Source: Lysobacteraceae bacterium NML93-0793
GTDB lineage: Bacteria > Pseudomonadota > Gammaproteobacteria > Xanthomonadales > Xanthomonadaceae
Direction of reading: 5' to 3'
NCBI GenBank assembly: GCA_002324875.1
Contig: NTJG01000001.1
Coordinates: forward strand, 62,001 to 126,000
DNA: 64,000 nt
The notes under the pieces are model-generated. The model saw only the letters and a program-made list of their open reading frames with translations. It was not told the origin of the DNA and did no database searches. Made by a program: the position numbers and the translations under genes. Within the stretch, counting starts at the first letter, position 1, and every line of letters starts with the position of its first letter. Of this stretch, positions 28,023 to 36,841 are shown in pieces.

Positions 28023-29030
28023 TCAGCGCGTGGTGACCAGAGGCAGGGTGTGTGCGTGCACCGCCGCCCGCCAGGTGGACCAGTCCGGCGCGGGCGTGGG
28101 CAGGGGCTGGCCGTCGGCGAGCAGGCGCCGCAGATCCACCGGCGCGTGCTGCGGCGCCAGCGCCGCGAGCAGCGCGAAGCCGAAATCGCGGAGCAGGCGG
28201 GTCGGCGGCATCAGCAGCCAGGCGGTGCACGGCGGCAGCAGGGCCTCGTCGATCGCGGGTGCGACGAGGTCCTCGCGCAGGTCGAGCGCCATTTCCGCGA
28301 CGATGCCCACGCCCAGGCCCGCGCGCGTGTAGGCCTGGATCAGATCGCCGTCGCGCGCGGTCACCGCGACATCCGCATGCAGACCCCGCCGGGCGAACGC
28401 GCGCTGCAGCGACGAGCCTGGAGACTGGCTGGATGCATAGCTGACGAGCCGATGCCCGGCCAGGTCGTCGAGCCGCAGCGGGCGGTCGAGCCCGGCCAGC
28501 GCATGGCCGGCGGGCACCACCACGCGGCGACGCCAGCGGTACAGCGGCACCGCGATGCAGTCGGCCGGCGGCGCCCCGGTGCCGCTGAGCAGGGCGAGGT
28601 CGGCATGGCCGTCCACCAGCGCCTGCACGCCGTCGGCATCGTCGCCCGGCACCACATGTACGGCGACCCCCGGCCAGTCGCGCTCCAGCGCCTGCAGTCC
28701 GGGAGCCAGCGCGTGCCGCGCCTGGGTGTGGGTGGTGGCGATGCGCAGCGCGCCGTGGCGCTCGCCGCGCAGGTTGTCGGTCAGCGCCTGGATGTTGTCG
28801 GCCTCGGCCAGCAGGCGCCGCGCATGCGCCAGCACCTGGCGGCCGGCGTCGGTCAGGCCTTCGAGGGCGCGGGCCCGCCGCTCGAACAGCGGACAGCCGA
28901 GCGCGGTCTCGAGCTGGGCCAGCTGCTTCGACAGGCCCGACTGGGTGGCATGCAGGCGCTGCGCGGCCAGCGTGATGTTGTGACCACTCTCGACAATCGC
29001 GAGAAAGCCGCGCAGCTGGGTCAGGGTCAC
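28023..29030 (-). CDS. LysR-family regulator, CysB-like
   Basis: A 335-residue DNA-binding regulator. The helix-turn-helix spans about residues 18-40 (NITLAAQRLHATQSGLSKQL), and the wording TLTQLRGFLAIVESGHNITL is close to the CysB/Cbl branch, which controls sulfur assimilation. A substrate-binding domain follows (GALRIATTHTQARHALAPGL). The start is GTG at 29030; the frame is open far upstream but without family support. No cysteine or sulfonate genes lie nearby, so the target is unknown. Confidence 0.82.
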   Translation of the reverse strand: MTLTQLRGFLAIVESGHNITLAAQRLHATQSGLSKQLAQLETALGCPLFERRARALEGLTDAGRQVLAHARRLLAEADNIQALTDNLRGERHGALRIATTHTQARHALAPGLQALERDWPGVAVHVVPGDDADGVQALVDGHADLALLSGTGAPPADCIAVPLYRWRRRVVVPAGHALAGLDRPLRLDDLAGHRLVSYASSQSPGSSLQRAFARRGLHADVAVTARDGDLIQAYTRAGLGVGIVAEMALDLREDLVAPAIDEALLPPCTAWLLMPPTRLLRDFGFALLAALAPQHAPVDLRRLLADGQPLPTPAPDWSTWRAAVHAHTLPLVTTR

Positions 29031-29227
29031 GTCGGTCGCGCGCCGTGGAACACGCGGGGTGGCAGATCGGCCATGGGCCCGATCTTGCGGCAGCGCGTCC
29101 AGGGCCGTGTCCCGCAGCGGACAACACTGTGTGCCGGCCCCGGGTGCGGAGGCCGGCGGTGCCGCCGGCCGTGACCGGTCCATGGTTGGATTCCGATGGA
29201 CGCCGCGGGCGGGCGACGCCGCGCGGA

Positions 29228-31807
29228 TCAGCGTCGTGGCGGCGCCGGTGCGATGTGATCCGACAGGAACAGCGCGTTGACCAGCATGCGTTCGGTGCCG
29301 AGCCAGTACTTGCGATGCGCCGGATCGTCCGCGAACAGCACCACGTTGCCGCTGCCCACGCGCGCGACCTGCGCCCAGACGGTGCCGGCGAGCGCGGCGC
29401 GCAGCCCGGCGCCGAGGTAGCCGTTGACCAGCGGCTCGTCGTCGATGCGCACGACATTGGAGAACGCGTCGGGCAGCGGCGCGAGCGTGACGTCGGTTTC
29501 CTTGTGCACGAAGCCCGCGCGCTGCGGCACGCCGAAGGCCAACGGATGCGTGGTGTCGACATCCACCGACACCAGATTGCCGGCGCTGCGCTGCTCGGCC
29601 AGCGTGTCGCGGCGCGACGCGAAGTCGAGACGCTCCGTCGCCGCAGGCGCGTCTTTTGCGGCAGGCGCGGGCCCGGCGCCGGTCAGGCCCCTGGCCTGGG
29701 CCCAGCGTGCCGCACTGCCGAAGGTCACCAGCGAACCGCCGGCGTCGATCCACTGTTTGAGCGCGGCGACGGTGGGCTCGGGCAGATCGTCGTAGCGGCC
29801 GCCGGCCAGCACGATGCTGGTGTAGGCGCCGAGCGGCACGCGGCCGAGCTGCGCGGGATCAAGCCGCGTCGCCGGATAGTGCAGGCGCTCGCTGAGCGCG
29901 AACCACGCGGAGCCGATCTCGGTCGCATTGACGCCTTCGCCCATCACCAGTGCGATCACCGGCTTGCGCACCGGCTTGATGCCGTCGCTGCCCAGATCGA
30001 TGCCGGACACGCTCTGTCCGCTGGCGAGGCCATGCGCGACCACGCCCGCATCGCGTGCGGCCGTGTCGACCGCTGCGCGCAAAGCCGCCGCATCGAGCGT
30101 CTGACCGGCGACCGGAATCACCAGCGTGCCTTCGCCGAACGTGATGTCACCGGCAGCGGTGCGCGTGGTGAACGGCGAGAACGCGGTGCGCACGCGCACG
30201 TTCCGGGTGAGCAGGTCGGCCAGTGCGCGCTGCGCGCCGAGATCGCGCCAGTCGATCGCCCAGGCGTAGGCGGTCTCGCCGCGCGCGCCGGTGTCGAGTG
30301 CCGGCACCTGCGTCACGGCCGAGCCGAGCCGCGGTGCACGACGGAGACGATCGTTGCGCAGCCCGTAGGCGTGCGCGATCGCATAGGACGTGCTGCCGTA
30401 GACGCCGCCACCGGTCTCGGGGGTCTCCTCGAAGATCGAATGCACCAGGCGGAACTGCGGCTGCGCGGCCGGCACCACCCAGGCGCTGCCGGGCGTGTAC
30501 GTGCGGCCGTCGACGGTCAGCGGTGCATCGAGCGCGTGCACCGCGATGCGATGGGTCAGCAGCAGATCGAGCAGGCGTCGCGACGTGGTCGCATCGGCCG
30601 GGTCACCGAACACGTAGGCCGCGTAGGCATTGCGCCGGCCCTGCTCACGCGCCGAGCGGAAGAAGTCCTTCTGCAGCTGGAACAGGCCCGCGTGTTCGGT
30701 GACCGCGCCGCGGATCGTCGCCAGACCCACGGCCAGCTGGTTGCGGATCGTGAAGCGGAATTCCAGCGGACCGTTCGCGGTGTCCTGCACCAGGCCGCGC
30801 GAGCTGGCCTGCTCGACGGTGACGCCGACGCCGCCGTGGAAGTCCGGATAGGTCGAGCCGTAGACCGGCGAGAAGTTGTCGAAGACTTCCTTCGTGTAGT
30901 ACAGCGAGCCCAGCCGGTCGAGTGCCTGCGCGTGATAACGAGCGAGCCGCACGTTCCAGTCGTAGGAGGCCTGCGGCAGCAGCGGGCTGTGCATGCTGCT
31001 CGGCGAAGGCTCGAAGTAGTAGGTGCTGTTCGAACCCATCTCGTGGAAGTCGATCTGGATGTTCGGCAGCCACGCGTGGAATACATCGAGCTTGGCGCGC
31101 GTCTCGCGCTGGCTCACCGCCAGCCAGTCGCGGTTGAGATCGGTGAAGTAGTGGTTGCTGCGGCCGTTCGGAAACGGCTCGACATGTTCCTTGTCGAGTG
31201 GATCGGCGACCGGCGGATTCGACTTCCACGCGTTGTGCCAGTTCGCCGCGCGGTCGCGGCCGTCGGGGTTCTGCGCCGGGTCGACCAGCACGATCGCGTT
31301 GTCGAGCCAGCGTGCGACGTCGGGATCCCGGCTCGCGGCGAGGTGCCAGGCGGTCAGCAGCATCGCTTCGCCGCTCGAGGTCTCGTTGCCGTGCACGCTG
31401 TAGTACAGGCCGACGACCACCGGCACCTGCGTCGGATCGACGGCGGGCGCATCGGGATCGGCCAGCGTCGCGTGCGCGGCACGCAGCTGTTCGCGACGGG
31501 CGTGATTCGCGGGCGAGGTCACCAGAACGCTGAGCAGCGGACGCTCTTCGTAGCTGCGCCCGATCACCTCGACATGCACGCGGTCCGACAGACGCTCGAG
31601 TTCGCGCAGGTAATCGACGATACGGTCGTGACGCGTGTAGTGCGTGCCGATCGGATAGCCGAGGAACTGCTCGGGCGTCGGGATCGCCGGGTCGTGCGAC
31701 TCCGGCGCGGCATCGGGGAAGTAGTACGCGGTCTGCGCGGATACGGCGAAGGGCAGCAACCAGGCGATCGTCAACAACAGATGGCGCGCGAACGTAGATC
31801 GAAGCAT
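29228..31807 (-). CDS. exported M14-family zinc carboxypeptidase with C-terminal amidotransferase-like domain
   Basis: An 859-residue peptidase with signal peptide (MLRSTFARHLLLTIAWLLPF, cleavage near VSAQTA). Zinc ligands appear in YSVHGNETSSGEA (His and Glu) and IDFHEMGSNSTYYFE (His); the general base is probably Glu in VTVEQASSRG. The last 300 residues look like a class I glutamine-amidotransferase fold (IALVMGEGVNATEIGSAWF, IVLAGGRYDDLPE), as in other large secreted M14 proteins. The start at 31807 gives the signal peptide. It lies downstream of a TonB-dependent receptor on the same strand, with a REP hairpin between. Confidence 0.88.
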   Translation of the reverse strand: MLRSTFARHLLLTIAWLLPFAVSAQTAYYFPDAAPESHDPAIPTPEQFLGYPIGTHYTRHDRIVDYLRELERLSDRVHVEVIGRSYEERPLLSVLVTSPANHARREQLRAAHATLADPDAPAVDPTQVPVVVGLYYSVHGNETSSGEAMLLTAWHLAASRDPDVARWLDNAIVLVDPAQNPDGRDRAANWHNAWKSNPPVADPLDKEHVEPFPNGRSNHYFTDLNRDWLAVSQRETRAKLDVFHAWLPNIQIDFHEMGSNSTYYFEPSPSSMHSPLLPQASYDWNVRLARYHAQALDRLGSLYYTKEVFDNFSPVYGSTYPDFHGGVGVTVEQASSRGLVQDTANGPLEFRFTIRNQLAVGLATIRGAVTEHAGLFQLQKDFFRSAREQGRRNAYAAYVFGDPADATTSRRLLDLLLTHRIAVHALDAPLTVDGRTYTPGSAWVVPAAQPQFRLVHSIFEETPETGGGVYGSTSYAIAHAYGLRNDRLRRAPRLGSAVTQVPALDTGARGETAYAWAIDWRDLGAQRALADLLTRNVRVRTAFSPFTTRTAAGDITFGEGTLVIPVAGQTLDAAALRAAVDTAARDAGVVAHGLASGQSVSGIDLGSDGIKPVRKPVIALVMGEGVNATEIGSAWFALSERLHYPATRLDPAQLGRVPLGAYTSIVLAGGRYDDLPEPTVAALKQWIDAGGSLVTFGSAARWAQARGLTGAGPAPAAKDAPAATERLDFASRRDTLAEQRSAGNLVSVDVDTTHPLAFGVPQRAGFVHKETDVTLAPLPDAFSNVVRIDDEPLVNGYLGAGLRAALAGTVWAQVARVGSGNVVLFADDPAHRKYWLGTERMLVNALFLSDHIAPAPPRR

Positions 31808-31902
31808 CGGTGGTGTGTCCTGCAGAAGTTTGTGTCGCACGTCGGGTGCTGAAGCGATTGCTCGCGATCGCGGTTGTCTTCCAGCCGCCGCCATGGCCAA
31901 GT

Positions 31903-32011
31903 CCGCCATTCCCGCGAAGGCAGGAATCCATGGACGCCAAGCCGGAAAAGCAAAGTCCCTGGATGACCGGACACGGGTCCGTTGGAAGCCCCGCCTTCGC
32001 GGGAATGACGG
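31903..32011. repeat. REP hairpin (CCGTCATTCCCGCG family)
   Basis: Arms CCGCCATTCCCGCGAAGGC and GCCTTCGCGGGAATGACGG pair with one mismatch. The inner segment GGATGACCGGACACGGGTCC also matches the copy at 20110. It lies between the TonB receptor and the M14 peptidase and may act as a terminator-like hairpin. Confidence 0.85.
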
Positions 32012-32072
32012 GGTCGGTGGCACTGCGATCTGCTGCAGGCGTATGCCGAAGCGCAGATCCGGGTAAGCGAAC

Positions 32073-34700
32073 TCAGAACCGGTAACCAAACCCCACCTGG
32101 AAATAGCGCCCGCGCAGATCGTACTGACTGAAGTCGTAGGGCGCGCGGATGCCGGGGAACGACGCGTCGTGCGGCGGCGTTTCGTCGAGCACGTTGTCGA
32201 CCTTGGCGTACAAGGTCAGGCCTTCGATCCCGGACCAGCCCGCATAGAGATCGAACTGGTCGTAGCTGTCGACGCGCGACTGCACCGCGGTCGCCGCGAC
32301 GCTCGCCTTCTGGTCGTAGCCACCGGTGCGGTACCAGGTCAGCGCGGTCTCGAAATCCCCGATCGACCAGCCGAAACGCGAGGTCAGCTTGTTGCGCGGC
32401 AGCGACGGGCCGAGATTGCTGCCTGCGTAGTCGACCAGCGGGCCGCCGACGACTTGCGGGCGGCTGTAGTCGAGTACGTGGGTGTAGACACTGGTGATCC
32501 TGAAGTCGCCCGCAGCGGTGCGGACGGTCTGGTTGAACTCCGCGTCCAGGCCCGAGGTCTTGAGCGTGCTGAGGTTCTGGTAGCGGTTGTAGACCGCGAC
32601 CAGCTTGCCGCGGCTGTCGCGGATGACGTCGGCGGGATCGTTGGCCTGCACGATCGTCGTCGTGTTGTTGGTGCCGATCAGGTTGTCGAGTTCGATGCGG
32701 TACCAGTCGAGCGACAGGCTGGTGTCGGCCCGGGGCGAGACGACGAGGCCCACGTTGTAGGACCTGGTGCGCTCGGGGTCGAGACCGGTGTTGCCGACGG
32801 TGAAGAAGGTCGGGCTCTGGCGCGAGCCGGCGATGTCGGGGTCATACGGATCGACGACGGTGCCGTAGGAGATGTTGGTCGAGGCCGAGTTCTCCGACAG
32901 CGACGGCGCGCGGAAGCCGCGCGAGGCCGAGGCACGCACCAGCAGCGCATCGAGCGCCTGCCAGCGGATGCCCGCCTTGGGCGAGAACGCGCTGCCGAAA
33001 TCGCTGTAGTCGTCGCCGCGGCCGGCGAGCTGCAACTCCAGGCCCTGGACGATCGGCACGTTGAACTCCGCGTAGAGCGCGGCGACATCGCGCTCGCCAT
33101 CGACCGCGGCGATCGCCGGACGCACCTGCAGGCCGGCATCGATCTGCCAGGGATTGCGCGAAACCAGCGATTCGGTGCGCGCCTCGATGCCGGCGGCGAA
33201 GCCGACCGGTCCGGCCGGCAGGTCGAACAGCTCGCCGGTGAGCTTGAAGTCGATGCCGTGCAGCGACGACTGTGCCTCGCGGACTGTCGAGAGCCGGATC
33301 GCATCGAGCACCGCCGGCGACGTGGCGCCGGGCGCGTGCAGGTTCAACGTGCCATCGGCCAGTGCTCGGGCCAGCGGCCAGCGGCTGGCGAAGCCGGCAG
33401 CGACGGTCTCCTCCTCGGTGCTCTTGGCGAAGAACGTCGCGACCTCCCAGTCGAACCGGTCACCGCGACCCCGTGCGCCGCCGAGCAGGCGGAATGCATC
33501 GGAGCGGTTGGTCTTCAGCGACTGGCCGAGATCGAAGAACGTGTATTCGATCGGCGTGGCGACGCCGTAGGGGTTGTAGAGATTGTTCGCCGGCAGCAGG
33601 TTCGACACCGGCTCGGCGAGTCCCGTCTGCGCGTTGAGCGCGAACCGGCCACCCTCGAGCGTGAAGTACGGGCTGGAGCCGAAGATCGATGCACCGTGGA
33701 TGCGGCTGTAGAGCGCCTCGCCGAACAGGTCGGCGCGGTCGGTGAGGCGCACGGTCGCATTGACGTAGGCCTGGTAGCGCTCGGTCGACGGAATCAGCGT
33801 GGTGTACGGCGCCAGGTTGATCGCGCAGGTGTTGCCGGCGAGGCCGTCGATCGGCGCGCTGGCGGTGAGGGTCATGCCCGCGGGGCAGTTGCCCGCGGCA
33901 TCGAGCAGCGGCACCGAGCGCCCGCCGACCAGGAACCGGGCGCCCTTGGCGCTCCAGCCGTTCCAGCGCCCGCCGGGCAGGTCGCTGTAGATGCCCGACC
34001 GCGTGAGCGAGCGCTGGTCCTGATCAAGGCGGTCACGCGTATAGCCCTCCACGCTGGCGAGTACGTTGAAGCCGTCGCTGTCGAGATCGCCGAAGCCGCC
34101 CACCACGCGCCCGCGCACCGTGTCCAGGCCACCCTCGTCCGACGTGCCGTAACTGCCGCCGACCTCCAGGCCTTCGAAGTTCTGCCGGGTGATGATGTTG
34201 ACCACGCCGGCCACCGCATCGGAGCCGTAGACCGCCGACGCGCCGTCCTTGAGCACCTCGATGCGCTCCACCGCGACCAGCGGCAGCGCGTTGAGGTTGA
34301 CGAAGGTGTCCGACAGGCCGTTGGACGGGAACCCGTAATTCGCCAGCCGGCGGCCGTTGAGCAGCACCAGGGTGTTCTTCTGCGACAGGCCGCGCAGGCC
34401 GATGCCGGCCGAGCCCGAGGCCCAGCCGCTGTTGCTGGTCTCGTTGGTCGCGTTGCCGGTATTGGCCGAGATCGCGCGCAGCGCGTCGGCCACGGTGATC
34501 TTGCCGGAGGTGGCGAGCGTTTCGCGGTCGATGACCTGGACCGGGTTGGACCCCTCGGCCTCGGCGCGGCGGATGTTCGAGCCGGTCACGCTGACGGTGT
34601 TGAGCGTGCGCGGCGTCTCGCCGGACGTCTGGGCCCCGGCAGCGGCCGGCAGGAGCAGGGCCGAGGCGACCGCCACGGCGAGAAGCGAACGTGTCGACAT
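32073..34700 (-). CDS. TonB-dependent outer-membrane receptor
   Basis: An 875-residue receptor for active uptake of a large substrate across the outer membrane. Signal peptide MSTRSLLAVAVASALLLPAA; plug domain from about residue 45 (SNPVQVIDRETLATSGKITV, then LVLLNGRRLANYG and VERIEVLKDGASAVYGSDAV); a 22-strand barrel follows and ends in FQVGFGYRF, a typical outer-membrane C-terminus. The ATG at 34700 is preferred over a GTG three codons upstream. The neighbouring secreted peptidase hints at peptide substrates, but this is not proven. Confidence 0.93.
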   Translation of the reverse strand: MSTRSLLAVAVASALLLPAAAGAQTSGETPRTLNTVSVTGSNIRRAEAEGSNPVQVIDRETLATSGKITVADALRAISANTGNATNETSNSGWASGSAGIGLRGLSQKNTLVLLNGRRLANYGFPSNGLSDTFVNLNALPLVAVERIEVLKDGASAVYGSDAVAGVVNIITRQNFEGLEVGGSYGTSDEGGLDTVRGRVVGGFGDLDSDGFNVLASVEGYTRDRLDQDQRSLTRSGIYSDLPGGRWNGWSAKGARFLVGGRSVPLLDAAGNCPAGMTLTASAPIDGLAGNTCAINLAPYTTLIPSTERYQAYVNATVRLTDRADLFGEALYSRIHGASIFGSSPYFTLEGGRFALNAQTGLAEPVSNLLPANNLYNPYGVATPIEYTFFDLGQSLKTNRSDAFRLLGGARGRGDRFDWEVATFFAKSTEEETVAAGFASRWPLARALADGTLNLHAPGATSPAVLDAIRLSTVREAQSSLHGIDFKLTGELFDLPAGPVGFAAGIEARTESLVSRNPWQIDAGLQVRPAIAAVDGERDVAALYAEFNVPIVQGLELQLAGRGDDYSDFGSAFSPKAGIRWQALDALLVRASASRGFRAPSLSENSASTNISYGTVVDPYDPDIAGSRQSPTFFTVGNTGLDPERTRSYNVGLVVSPRADTSLSLDWYRIELDNLIGTNNTTTIVQANDPADVIRDSRGKLVAVYNRYQNLSTLKTSGLDAEFNQTVRTAAGDFRITSVYTHVLDYSRPQVVGGPLVDYAGSNLGPSLPRNKLTSRFGWSIGDFETALTWYRTGGYDQKASVAATAVQSRVDSYDQFDLYAGWSGIEGLTLYAKVDNVLDETPPHDASFPGIRAPYDFSQYDLRGRYFQVGFGYRF

Positions 34701-34828
34701 GTGCTGCACCGCAATAATGAACGGGCTGCGAGTACGCCATGCGTCGATGGCGTTAAAAAACGGTGATTCGGACTTTCGAGAGTCCGGCGTGGACTATCGC
34801 GCGTCGTCCGCAGCTGACCGGGCCGGAC

Positions 34829-36022
34829 TCAGCCGCGATGTTCGCGGGTCAGGTACTCGGTGCTGCGCATCTCGATCAGGCGCGAGGCGGTGCGCTCGAA
34901 GGCGCCGGCCAGGCGCTCGCCGGCGTACAGCGACGGTGGCTCGACGGCGGCGGTGCAGACCAGGTTGACGTGGCGGTCGTAGAGCTCGTCGACGAGAGTG
35001 ACGAAGCGGCGCGCGGCATCGTCGCGGGTGCCATCGAACTGCGGGATGCCGCTCAGCAGCACGGTGTGGAATTCGGTCGCGATCTCGATGTAGTCGCTGG
35101 CGCCGCGCGGGCCTTCACACAGCGCGTCGAAATCGAACCAGGCCATGCCGGTGCAGCGCGCGCGCACGGCGATGCGCCGGCCGTCGATCTCGATGCCGGC
35201 GTCGCGGTGGTCGTCGTCGCCGCCGAGTTCGTGCCAGCGCGTCTCCAGCCACGCGTCGCTGCCGGCGTCGAGCGGCGTGCGGTAGACCGGCGAGCGGGTC
35301 AGCGCGCGCATGCGGTAATCGGTGTCGCTTTCGAGAAACACGACGTGGCAGTGGCGCTGGATCAGCGCGATCGCCGGCAGGAAGCGCACGCGCTGCAGGC
35401 CGTCCTTGTACAGGTCCTTCGGGTCGACGTTGGAGCTGGTCACCAGCACGATGCCGTCGGCGAACATGCGCTCGAGCAGACGGGCGAGCAGCATCGCATC
35501 GCCGATGTCGCTGACGAAGAATTCGTCGAGCACCAGCACGCGCAGGCCGGCATCGCGCCAGCCGCGCACGATCGCCGCCAGCGGATCGCGCTCGCCGGCA
35601 TGCGTGCGCAGCGCCTCGTGGACCTCGCGCATGAAGCGGTGGAAGTGGGTGCGGCGCTTGCGCCCGAGCTTCGGATCGGGCGCGGCGTGGCGTCCGCCAC
35701 GCGCGGGTGCTGCGCGCGCGCCGCCGTCGGCCGGGCGTTCGGCACGCAGCACCGCCATCGGCAGGCCGTCGTGGAACAGGTCGATCATGAAGGTCTTGCC
35801 GCGGCCCACGCCGCCCCACAGGTACAGGCCCGCCGGGGCGTCGTCTCCGGCATCGCGGCCCAGCAGGCGGCCGAGCAGGCCGCCACGCGCCGGTGGCACG
35901 GTCAATGCGCGATGCAGACGGTCGAGTTCCACCAAGGCGGGACGCTGCGCCGGATCGTCCTGCCAGTCGCCGCGTGCGACGCCCTCGGCGTAGCGCTGCG
36001 AGGGCAATGCGCTGTCGCTCAT
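34829..36022 (-). CDS. zapE: cell division ATPase ZapE (AFG1-like)
   Basis: A 397-residue P-loop ATPase that works at the division septum and stabilises FtsZ rings under stress. Walker A GGVGRGKTFMID is near residue 73 and Walker B VLVLDEFFVSDIGDAM further on; RTHFHRFMREVH is the family marker between them. Odd feature: about 30 Ala/Arg/Gly/Pro-rich residues (VLRAERPADGGARAAPARGG...) are inserted between Walker A and that marker. The start at 36022 agrees with homologous openings (SQRYAEGVARGDW). Confidence 0.9.
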   Translation of the reverse strand: MSDSALPSQRYAEGVARGDWQDDPAQRPALVELDRLHRALTVPPARGGLLGRLLGRDAGDDAPAGLYLWGGVGRGKTFMIDLFHDGLPMAVLRAERPADGGARAAPARGGRHAAPDPKLGRKRRTHFHRFMREVHEALRTHAGERDPLAAIVRGWRDAGLRVLVLDEFFVSDIGDAMLLARLLERMFADGIVLVTSSNVDPKDLYKDGLQRVRFLPAIALIQRHCHVVFLESDTDYRMRALTRSPVYRTPLDAGSDAWLETRWHELGGDDDHRDAGIEIDGRRIAVRARCTGMAWFDFDALCEGPRGASDYIEIATEFHTVLLSGIPQFDGTRDDAARRFVTLVDELYDRHVNLVCTAAVEPPSLYAGERLAGAFERTASRLIEMRSTEYLTREHRG

Positions 36023-36095
36023 CGCGCGCGCGTCCGCAGGGCAGGAACGCGCGGCCCGGCACCGGCCGGGGCCGGAACACGACAATGCCGGTGCA

Positions 36096-36764
36096 TCAGG
36101 CGACCGGGTCCGGCAGCCAGGTGCGCACGCCGTTCTTGAGTGCGCCGCGCAGGTCCATCAGTTTGCGATGGAAGAAATGGCTGGTGTCGGGCATGCGCAC
36201 CAGTTCGGCGTCGGCGCCGCGGTCGTCGAGCCAGTCGTAGACCGCCTGCGGATCGACGATCTCGTCGGCCTCGCCCTGGATCACCAGCCACGGGCACTGC
36301 GGCAGCACGATCGAATCGAAATCCCAGCGCCCGGCCGGCGGCGCGATCGAAATCAGCCCGTCGGGCTGCAGTGCATCGGTCGCGCGCAGCGAGACGTAGG
36401 CGCCGAAGCTGAAGCCCGCCAGCCACAGTGCGTGGCCCGGACGTTCGCGGCGCACCCACGCGACTACAGCGGCGAGATCGGCGGTTTCGCCGTTGCCCTC
36501 ATCGTAGGTGCCGGCGGAGTTGCCGGTGCCGCGGAAGTTGAAGCGCACCGTGCTCGCGCCCAGCTCCCGCAGCGCGCGTGCAGCCATGGTGACGACCTTG
36601 TTGTGCATCGTGCCGCCCTGGGTGGGCAGCGGATGGCAGACGACGGCGACCAGCGGGCGCGCATCGACGTCGGCGTCGGGCAGGTCGACGATGGCCTCGA
36701 GGTCGCCGACAGGGCCGGCGAGCGTCAGCGGCCCGGATTCGGTGGGGAACGTGGGGGACGTCAT
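36096..36764 (-). CDS. alpha/beta hydrolase, short DUF-type serine hydrolase
   Basis: A 222-residue cytosolic hydrolase. The nucleophile elbow is GFSFGAY (Ser about 116); the acid is probably Asp in IQGEADEIVD and the His lies in SHFFHRKL. N-terminal CHPLPTQGGTMHNKVVT and FNFRGTGNSAGTYDEG are typical of the small family often annotated as CocE/dienelactone-like hydrolases. Substrate unknown. It lies 73 bp upstream of zapE on the same strand. Confidence 0.85.
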   Translation of the reverse strand: MTSPTFPTESGPLTLAGPVGDLEAIVDLPDADVDARPLVAVVCHPLPTQGGTMHNKVVTMAARALRELGASTVRFNFRGTGNSAGTYDEGNGETADLAAVVAWVRRERPGHALWLAGFSFGAYVSLRATDALQPDGLISIAPPAGRWDFDSIVLPQCPWLVIQGEADEIVDPQAVYDWLDDRGADAELVRMPDTSHFFHRKLMDLRGALKNGVRTWLPDPVA

Positions 36765-36841
36765 GCGCGCATGATACCGGGGCACTCGCGACGGAGCCGT
36801 GCATTGCGCGGGCCGCGCGCGTAGGTGCGGCCCGTGGACGC

